This document shows positions 27,448 to 35,728 of a stretch of DNA of 64,000 nucleotides, in pieces. The stretch lies in assembly GCF_947500125.1 (NCBI RefSeq), contig NZ_CANMRA010000001.1:1-64000 (forward strand), given 5' to 3'. Each line of letters begins with the position of its first letter. Position 1 is the first letter of the stretch. Under the pieces are notes generated by a model, which saw only the letters and a program-made list of their open reading frames with translations, was not told where the DNA came from and made no database searches. The position numbers were made by a program, and so were the translations under genes. Source of the stretch: an uncultured Kocuria sp. GTDB lineage: Bacteria > Actinomycetota > Actinomycetes > Actinomycetales > Micrococcaceae.

Positions 27448-30400
27448 TCACTGCCGAGGCCCCGAGAGCGGGGACAACGCTCCCCGGCGGACGCGAGACG
27501 CATGACGGCCGTGACCGGCTCGGCGAAGCGTGCGTGCAGAGTGTCTCCGCCTGGAGAGATCGGCATGGCGGCCGGCCGTTGCGGGCAGGACGACGGACGC
27601 GACGGAGAGCTCGCAGGCGGGATTGCCGCCGAACGTCGTCTGCGCCGGGACCTCGGCCCCCTTCATCAGGAAGGAATCGGCCTCGATGCACGCTCCATCG
27701 CCGATCGTGACGCCGTAGTGGATGAAGGCGTTCACCCCGACGGTGCACCCCTTGCCGAGGGTGATGCCTTCGAGCTTGAAGGCGCCGTCCTCCATGGAGT
27801 GGCACTGGACGAGAGCCCGGGCGTTCAGCGTGCACCCGTCACCGACCGTGACGATGGTCTTCTCGGGGAAGAAGCATCCGTCGTCGAAGACCCGCTTGCC
27901 CATCCGCACACCGAGCAGCCGCCAGACCACGGGCTTGAACGGTGTGCCGTTGAAAACCTCGACGACTCCCTCGATGATGAACTTCCAGAAGCGTTCGTGC
28001 CGCCAGAATCGGGCGTCGTAGATGGAGCAGAACAGTGGGTCGAGCCGACGGAATCCGAGGGAGGCACGCTCGATCAGGATGAGGAAGCCGAGGGTGAAGA
28101 CGAACAGGACGATGAATGCCCCGCTGACCGCCAGGACGTCGTACAGGGAGTGCAGCGCGACGGCGTAGGAAGCGACCAGCAGCGCGACGGCGACGAGGAT
28201 CCACCGGCTGAGCATGAAGAGCAGCAGCGTCACGGCGTTGTGCTTGTTCTTGCCCCGGAGCCCGGCCCGCAGATCCGCACCGCTCGTCCTGTCCCGAATC
28301 TCGATGTCCCGGCGCACGGAGCGCGGAATCTCGAAGGACGGGGAGCCCAGGAGACCGACACCCTGGCGGACCGGACCGTCCACCGGGACCATGGCCTTGG
28401 TGCCGAGCAGACAGTTGTCGCCGGTCCTACCGCCGGAGGGATAGTGGATGTTGTTCCCGAAATAGTTCTTCGAACCCACCGACGCGGGCGCGATCCTGAA
28501 CGAGCTGCTGGAGTACTCCGCGTTCATGACGGAGAGCCCGTCGGCGATCATCGTGCCGCTGCCGATGGTGACCAGGAACGGGTTCTCGTGCTTCTGCGCC
28601 ACACCGAAGTTGGAACCGGTCTGCACGAGCCCTGGTTGTTTGTACCCCAGTAGACGCAGGTAGTGCACGATCAGCGAGCTGTCCCCGGTCAGCAGCATGT
28701 AGAAGCGCACATTGGTGAGCCGGGCGACGGCGCGCTGGAGGACGTAGTGCACCCCGTACAGCGGATAGACCCGGTCCGGCTCGAGGAACAGATTCAGCAC
28801 CCGGGGCACGACGGCGACAGCGACGAGGCCGGTCACGGTCGTCCCGAAGAACAGGACGAACGACACCAAGATCAGATGCAGGAAGAAGGCCGGCTCCGTG
28901 TGGTCGAGGTGGCCGGTCGACAGGTAGCTCGGCAGTAGCAGGGCGAGAAGGCCCAGACCGATGACAGAGACGAAGAAGACCCGGTTGATGACGGTGAAGA
29001 CGCTGTACGCAATGCGCCGGAGGGTGCTACAGACCGCGGGCTCGGCGGCGCGGTAGTCCGTGTCGGTCGGCTCGGCCGGCGACCCGTGCCAGCGCTGCCC
29101 TGGGGGCACGGCCTGGTGGGCATGCAGGGCCGAGACGTGGCCGAGCTGGGCGTCGTCGCCGATGGACGTGCCGATGTCCAGAACGGAGGCCTCGCCGACC
29201 AGGACGTTGCGGCCGATCGTCACGGGGCCGGTCTGGATCATCCCGCGGTGCGCCCGGTAGCAGTTGAAGACCGTGTCCTTGCGGATGACGGTGTCGTCAC
29301 CGATGGACAGGAGGTCCGTGCAGGCCGGCACGACGGGCGACAGGATGACGGTACGCTTTCCGACCTTCGCCCCCAGGGCCCTCAGGTACAGGGGGTAGAC
29401 GGGCGTACCCACGAACATGCCCATGGGATTGGCGCGTATCAGGGTCTTGACCACCCAGAACCTGAGATAGCGCGCTGTCCAGAGGGGAAACTCCTCGGTC
29501 TTCCACCGGCCGATCAACAACCACTTGGCCACGACGGGCAGCAGGATCGTCAGAAGAAGGATCAGGAAGCCGAAGAGGAACGAACGCCACAGCACGCCGA
29601 GGATTCCCTGGCCGCTCGACGCGAAGAGATAGCCCTCCAACAGGAGGGAAGGAGGCCCAGAGCGTCGACAGGAGGAAGAACAGCGCCTGCACCGCCCCGC
29701 ACACGGCGTACCGGAGGGCGCTCACCTGCGCGGGCAGCTCCGCGGCATCGGACGGGGGCGCGACCGCGCTCGAACCGCTGGCACTGCCCTCCCCGACGAC
29801 TGCGGCCAGGGCAGCGACGGTCGGGTTGAGATAGATGTCACGCATCGCCACGCTCGGCACGCGCTCGTCCTTGCGTAGGCGTCCGCAGAACTGCGCCATC
29901 AGCATGGAGTTGGCGCCGAGGTCGTTGAAGAAGTGCGCCGCCGAGGAGACCTTCTCCACCCGGAGGGTCGCCGACAGTGTCTCGGCGAGAATCTGCTCCA
30001 TCCCGGAGACAGGGGCGATGTACTCGTCACCGCTGCTCGTGGTCCGGGGTCCGCGCGGAGCCGGGAGGTTCTTGCGGTCCACCTTGTCGCTGGGCAACGT
30101 GGGCATCCGGTCCAGCCGCTCCAGGTAGGCCGGCACCATGTATCCGGGCAGTCGTTCCCGGAGGTGCTCGCGGATCCTCTGCGCCTGCAGCTCGTCGACG
30201 TCGTGGCGAACGGTGTAGTAGCCGACGAGCTCCGGGCACCCTGGCTCCGGCTCATAGGTGTTGACCACGGCCTGGACTATGCCGGGCACGCGGAGGAGCA
30301 CGGACTCGATCTCGCTCAACTCGATGCGGTAGCCCCGCACCTTGACCTGGGTGTCGATGCGGCCGTGGTACTCGATCTCCCCGTCCTCGTTGAGCCTGCC

Positions 30401-31684
30401 CAGGTCCCCCGTCCGGTAGATCCGGCCGGACGGGTTGTCGGGGATGCCGAGGAAGTCGGGGATGAACGCCTTGGCCGTGAGATCGTCCCTGTTGACGTAC
30501 CCTCTGGCGAGTCCGATGCCCGCCAGTCCGATCTCCCCGAGATCACCACGAGGAAGGACCCGTGCGCTCTCAGGATCCAGGATGACGGCGGAGTACGTCG
30601 GCAGGGGTTCCCCCAGTGTGACCGCGCGATCCGGGCGGGCCACCGCCATGGTGGCTGTGACCGTCGCTTCGGTGGGACCGTAGACGTTGAGGAAGCGACG
30701 CCCGGGCCGGTGCCACCGGACGATCAGATCCCGGGGGCAGGCCTCGCCGGAGACCAGGAGGAAGCTCAGGTCGGGAAGGTCGTCCTCGATGGTCGACAGC
30801 AGCGTCGGGACGCAGCACATCGCCGTCACCCGCTTCTCGGTCAGGAACTCGGCCAGCTCGGCACCGAGCAGCGCGATACCACGGGGCTTCGGCACGAGCG
30901 TCGCCCCGACCATCCACGGAACCCAGATCTCTTCGACGGAGAAGTCGAAGGCGATGGTCATGCCCTGGTACACGCGGTGGTGTGGCTGGATCCCGTAGAC
31001 GTCGGCGGCGACACGGACGAAGTTGCAGATGCTGGCGTGCTCGATGGCCACCCCCTTGGGGCGGCCCGTGGAGCCGGAGGTGTAGATGATGTAGGCGAGG
31101 TCGTCCTGGCCCGCCGTGCTCTGCAGGGGAGGCACGCGCGCGGAATCCTGGCCGTCGATCCAAGCCTGCTCGCGGTCCAGGCACAGAAGAGGTGCGGTGG
31201 CCTCCGGAAGAACGGCCTCCAGGCTCGCCAGCGTGAGCACTCGTGAGACCTCGGCGTCCTCGATGATGTACGCGATCCGGTCCGGGGGAAAGCCAGGATC
31301 GAGGGGCACGTAGGCTGCATGGATTTTCAGCACTGCGAGCATGGCCGTGTAGGCGGGTACGGCATGGTCGAAGAGCAGGGCGATCCGGTCACCCGGGCCT
31401 GCACCGAGTGCCAGGAGGTGGCGGGCCAGGCGGTTCGCCCGGGCGTCGAGCTCGGCGTAGCTCAGACGCGCCTCGTCCGTGACCACGGCGAGGCGGCCCT
31501 CCCGACCTTCGTCCTTGACACGGTCGCAGACGGCCTCGAAGAGCTGCTCAAGTCGAGTCCCCCGTCGCCCGATGACGTGTTCGTCGCCCAGGAGGGACGT
31601 GTGCACCGGACCGACATGCTTCGACGGCAGGGCCGACGGCGCCAGGTCGTACCGCTGCGATGTGCTGTCAACACTCGAACTCAT
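27448..31684 (-). pseudogene. Pls-type polyamino-acid synthetase, frame broken by one base
   Basis: Single-module membrane peptide synthetase of the Pls family (epsilon-poly-L-lysine synthetase type), about 1411 residues once corrected. Order: adenylation domain ~45-540 (YIIYTSGSTGRPKG, NVYGPTEATVTATM, YRTGDLG, TQVKVRGYRIELSEIE, PSDKVDRKNLP); carrier domain ~560-630 with the phosphopantetheine Ser in DLGANSMLMAQF; no condensation or thioesterase domain; then six membrane helices with three hexapeptide-repeat beta-helix domains (IGDDTVIRKDTVF; VTIGSGTMIADGLSV; GITLGKGCTVGVNAF). ATG 31684 has a GGGGGAG site. Frame A runs to F679 (codon 29650-29648) and then derails; frame B reads on from 29640. 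Removing one C from the CCC at 29646-29648 gives the smooth membrane helix WASFLLLEGYLF. This is either a real disruption or a sequence error. All catalytic motifs are intact. It is divergent from a diaminobutyrate aminotransferase. Confidence 0.85.
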
Positions 31685-31710
31685 GTGGCTCCCCCAACGC
31701 ATTTCAAAGA

Positions 31711-31752
31711 AAGCCGTGACGTCAACGTGACAATGCCCTGGCATCACGGCTT
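31711..31752 (-). promoter_or_regulatory. Possible three-way-junction leader structure upstream of the synthetase start
   Basis: Outer arms AAGCCGTGA/TCACGGCTT (31711-31719 with 31744-31752) enclose two small hairpins: GTCA-ACG-TGAC (31721-31731) and TGCC-CT-GGCA (31734-31743). It ends 26 bp before the ATG, next to the GGGGGAG ribosome site. It could be an RNA element or a DNA operator; I match it to no known riboswitch. Confidence 0.5.
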
Positions 31753-31878
31753 CAATCGACCTTCTGGAGCCTCCGGAATCCCCTTGCCGGAGTGGTCGGA
31801 CAGAAATCAGCGTAACCCCGCGAATGCAAACGTTGGAGACTGTGCGGCGATGTTTCTGCAGGTCAGATAGGTGCCAAC

Positions 31879-31910
31879 GCAAATACGACATGCAGATGCA
31901 GGTATTTTGC
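31879..31910. promoter_or_regulatory. AT-rich inverted repeat, candidate operator
   Basis: GCAAATAC (31879-31886) faces GTATTTTGC (31902-31910) across 15 nt in the middle of the divergent region. The symmetry and location fit a shared regulator site; no known box is recognised. Confidence 0.35.
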
Positions 31911-32236
31911 ATGGTGACAACGAAATGCCGGTAATGTTCGGAAATTCCTGGGCAGTAGCATTTGCAAGTGACTAAGGTCTGTGCCATGTCGAGGGAATTC
32001 AATAACCGGCCGGTAAATACAGAACGAGGTCCTGGGGCATCGCGCGGTCCGGCCGACCGGAGCGCCGTTCGGCCGTGGCCGGCTCCCCGAATTCCTGTCT
32101 CGACCGGACACGTTCGCCTGAGGCAGTATCCGCCAGGACAGGCACGCAGCAGCACGCGACCGACGAGCGTCCGACCTGAACACGGATCGACTCGATGACC
32201 GTCTCGCTCATTTCTCATCCATCGGGAGTCGTCACC

Positions 32237-33556
32237 ATGTCCACCAGCATCTTCGAGGACCTCGAGTCCGACGTCCGCAGCTACTGCCGCAGCTGGCCGG
32301 TGGTCTTCGAGACCGCTCGCGGCTCGCGGCTGCACGCCGAGGACGACGAGGTCTACCTCGACTTCTTCTCCGGCGCCGGGGCGCTGAACTACGGGCACAA
32401 CGATCCGGATCTGAAACGTGCGCTGCTCGAATACCTGGCCGCCGACGGCGTCGTCCACTCCCTGGACACCTACACCACCGCCAAGCGCCGCTTCCTCACC
32501 GCCTTCGAGCACCATGTCCTCCGGCCGCGCGGCCTCGACCACAAGGTCCAGTTCACCGGACCCACAGGAACCAACAGCGTGGAGGCCGCCCTCAAACTCG
32601 CACGGCTGAACACCGGGCGCACCGGCGTCACCGCCTTCACGAACGCCTTCCACGGCATGACCCTGGGGTCCCTGTCGGTCACCGGCAACGCCATGAAGCG
32701 CAACGGCGCGGGGGTGCCACTGCCGTTCGCCACCACCGCACCGTACGACGGCTATCTCGACGACCCGTCGTGGGGGCTGTCCTGGCTGGCCAGGACGTGG
32801 GCGGACTCCAGCTCCGGGGTGGAACGTCCCGCCGCCGTCATCGTCGAGACCGTCCAGGGCGAGGGCGGCCTGAACGCCGCCCGTGCCGGGTGGCTGCGGG
32901 AACTCGAGGCGCTCTGCCGGGCGCACGAGGTCCTGCTGATCGTCGACGACGTCCAGGCGGGCTGCGGGCGCACCGGCACCTTCTTCAGCTTCGAGGACGC
33001 CGGAATCACCCCGGACATCGTGTGCCTGTCGAAGTCCATCTCGGGCTACGGACTGCCCATGGCGCTGGTCCTCCTGCGCCCCGAGCTGGACATCTGGCAG
33101 CCCGGCCAGCACAACGGGACGTTCCGCGGCAACAACGCCGCATTCGTCACCGGCACCGCCGCGCTGGAGAAGTACTGGGCGGACGGCGGCACCTTCCAGC
33201 GATCCGTCGTCGAGCGCGGGAGGCAGCTCGGGGAAGGCCTCTTGCGGATCGCGGCGCTGGTGGAGGGAGCGACCTGTCGCGGACGGGGCCTGCTCGCCGG
33301 GGTCCACTTCCCCGACCCGGAACTGGCGGAGCGGATCGCCGGCGCCGCCTTCGAACGGCATCTGCTCGTCGAGACCTCGGGCGCGCGGTCCGAGGTCCTC
33401 AAGGCCATGCCCGCGCTGAACATCACCCGAGAAGACCTCGACAAAGGCCTCGAGGTGCTGATGGACGCCACGAGGGCCGTGCTCGCCGATCGCTACCCGA
33501 TCGACTCCTCGCACGTGGAAGCCAGGGAGACGATGCCCAGCACCAGCGGCCGCTGA
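32237..33556 (+). CDS. L-2,4-diaminobutyrate:2-oxoglutarate aminotransferase, EctB/Dat type
   Basis: PLP-dependent class III aminotransferase of 439 residues that turns aspartate semialdehyde plus glutamate into L-2,4-diaminobutyrate. Visible: IFEDLESDVRSYCRSWPVVF at the start (the EctB-specific opening), VQFTGPTGTNSVEAALKLAR (cofactor phosphate loop), IVDDVQAGCGRTG (Asp237 region) and the Schiff-base lysine Lys266 in CLSKSISGYGLPMAL. ATG 32237 is preferred (GGGAG upstream, direct match to the family N-terminus) over ATG 32195, which lacks a site. No ectA or ectC is adjacent, so ectoine is not the obvious product; the divergent Pls-type synthetase suggests the diaminobutyrate is polymerised. 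A strong terminator follows. Confidence 0.92.
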   Translation: MSTSIFEDLESDVRSYCRSWPVVFETARGSRLHAEDDEVYLDFFSGAGALNYGHNDPDLKRALLEYLAADGVVHSLDTYTTAKRRFLTAFEHHVLRPRGLDHKVQFTGPTGTNSVEAALKLARLNTGRTGVTAFTNAFHGMTLGSLSVTGNAMKRNGAGVPLPFATTAPYDGYLDDPSWGLSWLARTWADSSSGVERPAAVIVETVQGEGGLNAARAGWLRELEALCRAHEVLLIVDDVQAGCGRTGTFFSFEDAGITPDIVCLSKSISGYGLPMALVLLRPELDIWQPGQHNGTFRGNNAAFVTGTAALEKYWADGGTFQRSVVERGRQLGEGLLRIAALVEGATCRGRGLLAGVHFPDPELAERIAGAAFERHLLVETSGARSEVLKAMPALNITREDLDKGLEVLMDATRAVLADRYPIDSSHVEARETMPSTSGR

Positions 33557-33560
33557 GCTC

Positions 33561-33584
33561 CGGGCGGCACCGCGGTGCCGCCCG
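33561..33584. terminator. Bidirectional hairpin between aminotransferase and acyltransferase-like genes
   Basis: 11-bp perfect arms (33561-33571 with 33574-33584, CGGGCGGCACC type) with a minimal loop, 4 bp past the aminotransferase stop and 30 bp from the convergent stop at 33616. Confidence 0.75.
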
Positions 33585-33615
33585 GGGAGCCCCGGTTCCG
33601 GTGCGGTCCCGGCTC

Positions 33616-34842
33616 TCAGCCGGGATCCGCTCCGGCGGAGGCAGCCAGCGAGCGCCGGCGAGCGCCCTTCGCCACGGCGCCGACCACCCGCTCCAGCGGC
33701 CCCTGGCCCAGTGCTCGCTGCCACGCCACGGCGAACAGGACCGCCGTGATCAGCTGGATCGTGAACCACAGGTAGGGCCGGTCGTAGTGGACCTCGAAGG
33801 ACAGTGCGACCAGGTGGGCGGTGTACAGGGACAGGGTCATCGACCCCATCGCCGAGAGCGGCAGCAACCAGGCGCCGAGCGCCCTCGAGATCAGCAGGAA
33901 GAAGCCCAGGACCGCCAGGCCCGTCCCCAAACTCGCAGCAAGGGCCAAGGGAGTATTCGTGTGCGGCGACGCGATTGCCAGCCACCACCAGGTGTCCGTG
34001 GGCAAGGACTCCGACCAGATCAGCACTTCGGCCACGTCCTGTTCATCCATCGACGAGGCCTCCAGCAGCTGCTCATAGCCCCCGGCGACGTAGAGGAGGA
34101 CGGACGAGACGCCTCTTGCGCAGGCTGCCATGGCCACGCCGGCCGCCAGCAGGCGGACCTGGATCGTTCTGCTCCTGAGGTCGACTCGACCCAGCCCCAG
34201 GCCGACCAGCAGATAGGACAGATAGGCCAGGGCCGGGTAGGTGCCGGTCAGCAACAACTGGGTGGTCGTCGCCACGGGTTGCGTCAGCAGATCCCCGAAC
34301 GTGGGGTTGCCGGCGACGAACCCGGGCAGGTCGTCGCCCAACAACTGCATGAGCACCGGAGCCATGACCAGGAAGACTGCCGCCGAGCCGAACAGCATCC
34401 TCGGACCCACGTGGAGGAAGGGAGCGGCCAGCAGGAAGAAAACGCCGTAGTAGATCAGGATGTTGTCCACCGGCAGAGCGTCGGACATCAAGGAGCCGAT
34501 TGCCAGTCCCAGCACGGCGATCAGCACGGCCCGCACCACGAGCGCCACCCGGTCCGCGGTCAGCTCCCTGCCCCCGTGCGGTCGGGTCCCGCCGGAGGCC
34601 AGGGCCAGGCCGACGCCGGCCAGCAGCGCGAACAGCGCCGCCGAGTCCCCGTAGAAGAGGATGTAGGACCAGGTCGGCTCGAGGGTCTCGTCGTCTGCGT
34701 ACGGCAGGACGTGCACCGACATCAGGCCGATGAGTGCCAGTCCGCGGGCCGCGTCAACTCCTACCAAGCGTCTCGTCTGCTTCCGCGCGGTACTCCGTGC
34801 CCGGGGAGCGGGAGGTCCGACTGTCCTGGCCATCCAACGCAT
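33616..34842 (-). CDS. Polytopic membrane protein, DUF418/HGSNAT-like
   Basis: 408 residues with about ten membrane helices. The opening RRLVGVDAARGLALIGLMSV followed by HVLPY is the heparan-alpha-glucosaminide N-acetyltransferase-like (DUF1624) start with its conserved DxxRG and loop His; the C-terminal helix PLSAMGSMTLSLYTAHLVAL resembles the DUF418 end. Such proteins are thought to move acyl groups across the membrane or to be transporters; none of this is established here. ATG 34842 has a GGGGGAA site and replaces the longer frame to 34905. It is convergent with the aminotransferase gene. A link to the polymer pathway (for example N-acylation) is only positional. Confidence 0.75.
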   Translation of the reverse strand: MRWMARTVGPPAPRARSTARKQTRRLVGVDAARGLALIGLMSVHVLPYADDETLEPTWSYILFYGDSAALFALLAGVGLALASGGTRPHGGRELTADRVALVVRAVLIAVLGLAIGSLMSDALPVDNILIYYGVFFLLAAPFLHVGPRMLFGSAAVFLVMAPVLMQLLGDDLPGFVAGNPTFGDLLTQPVATTTQLLLTGTYPALAYLSYLLVGLGLGRVDLRSRTIQVRLLAAGVAMAACARGVSSVLLYVAGGYEQLLEASSMDEQDVAEVLIWSESLPTDTWWWLAIASPHTNTPLALAASLGTGLAVLGFFLLISRALGAWLLPLSAMGSMTLSLYTAHLVALSFEVHYDRPYLWFTIQLITAVLFAVAWQRALGQGPLERVVGAVAKGARRRSLAASAGADPG

Positions 34843-35228
34843 GGTTCCCCCTGTGTGCCGGACGCCGCCCGGGATCTCGGCGCATCCGGAGCCGCCCTCG
34901 ACCAAGGATGCGGCCCGGACTTCTGCTCCCGCTAGGAGGAACCTGAGGATTCCATAAGACTCCCGCCAGGGCCGACGGCTCGCACCCCGGCGCTTCCTCC
35001 CCGGCAGGGGCCGTCATCGTCGCGGCCGGTCCCGTCACAGGCGGTCGGCGAGCGGATGGCGGGTCCACGTGGCGCCCGGCCGGACCCGCACGGGCCTTCC
35101 CCCAGCAGCGGGCCGGATCCGGCGCCCTGGGCCGGGATGTCCGCCGAAGAGCGGGCATTACTTTCGCGACTGGATGCGAGTCAATGGAAGGGAGCTTGAT
35201 CCGAGCTCCCGCCGGAAGGACGAACACC
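34843..35228. other. Intergenic region
   Basis: 386 bp between two divergent genes; no supported coding sequence and no strong hairpin. The final ~80 bp (35150-35228) are AT-richer and likely contain the promoter of the small gene at 35229. Confidence 0.4.
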
Positions 35229-35492
35229 ATGACCGCCATCCCCCACGCCCATCCCGCCGAGTCCCTCGTCCGCACCGGCGTCGTCGGCGCGCTCGCCGCC
35301 CGGGGCGTCACCGTCACGTCCGTGGAGATGCTGTCCGACGGCCAGGAGTGGGCGGTGACCGTGTCCTCCCACCCCGAGGGGATGTCGGAGACCGAGGTCC
35401 GTGTGGCGGTCTGGACCGCCGTCCTCAACTACACGGCCGTCTTCGACGTGCCCGCCCCCGCGGACGGGGTCCGGATCAGCGTCACGGGGTGA
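35229..35492 (+). CDS. Small hypothetical protein
   Basis: 87 residues, not recognised. It is acidic, without signal peptide, membrane helix or cysteine; the pattern of alternating strands and helices (VRTGVVGALAARGVTVTSVE, then EWAVTVSSHPEG, then EVRVAVWTAVLNYTAVF) suggests a small soluble alpha/beta domain. ATG 35229 is chosen for its GGAAGGAC ribosome site; an ATG at 35184 in the same frame lacks one. It is followed by a hairpin terminator, so it is probably a one-gene unit. Confidence 0.6.
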   Translation: MTAIPHAHPAESLVRTGVVGALAARGVTVTSVEMLSDGQEWAVTVSSHPEGMSETEVRVAVWTAVLNYTAVFDVPAPADGVRISVTG

Positions 35493-35531
35493 GGCACGCC
35501 CCGCGCCGGGACGACGCCGGGGCGGCACGAC

Positions 35532-35569
35532 GAAGGCCCCCACGAGCGTCTCCGCTGGTGAGGGCCTTC
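35532..35569. terminator. Hairpin between the small gene and tRNA-Asn
   Basis: GAAGGCCC (35532-35539) pairs with GGGCCTTC (35562-35569), with partial inner pairing CCAC/GTG(A)G. It serves the plus-strand small gene and could also end the minus-strand tRNA. Confidence 0.6.
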
Positions 35570-35576
35570 TGCTGGG

Positions 35577-35649
35577 CTCCCCCGACTGGACTCGAACCAG
35601 TAACCCTTCGATTAACAGTCGAATGCTCTGCCAATTGAGCTACGGGGGA
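35577..35649 (-). tRNA. tRNA-Asn (anticodon GTT)
   Basis: 73-nt cloverleaf: acceptor TCCCCCG with CGGGGGA, discriminator G, D arm GCTC..GAGC, anticodon stem TTCGA/TCGAA with loop CTGTTAA, T arm ACTGG-TTCGAGT-CCAGT. CCA is not encoded. It lies on the dnaG strand, 80 bp after its stop. Confidence 0.96.
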
Positions 35650-35728
35650 CCGTGCACGCACGCGTGCAACGAGCCATCACTTTACCGCCCCCGCCGGGCT
35701 TCGACAAATCCGGACCCGCCCGGGCGGG

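Larger units (their letters stand above)
31685..32236. other. Divergent control region between synthetase and aminotransferase genes
   Basis: 552 bp with no gene, and AT-richer than its surroundings between about 31840 and 32000. It contains the leader structure at 31711-31752, a small palindrome CTCCGG/CCGGAG (31771-31776 with 31787-31792) and the near-perfect inverted repeat GCAAATAC/GTATTTTGC (31879-31886 with 31902-31910). It must hold promoters for both genes. Confidence 0.55.

Noticed and set aside
32195-32236. Upstream ATG extending the aminotransferase by 14 residues
   Set aside because: No ribosome site before it and the family N-terminus aligns with ATG 32237.
32237-33556. Ectoine biosynthesis cluster
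   Set aside because: Only the EctB-type gene is present; no acetyltransferase (ectA) or ectoine synthase (ectC) flanks it in this window.
29297-33988. A single 1563-residue open frame on the minus strand through the synthetase region
   Set aside because: It fuses the antisense of the aminotransferase gene, noncoding leader, the true A-domain/carrier part and a frame-shifted tail; only 31684-29648 of it is real coding sequence.
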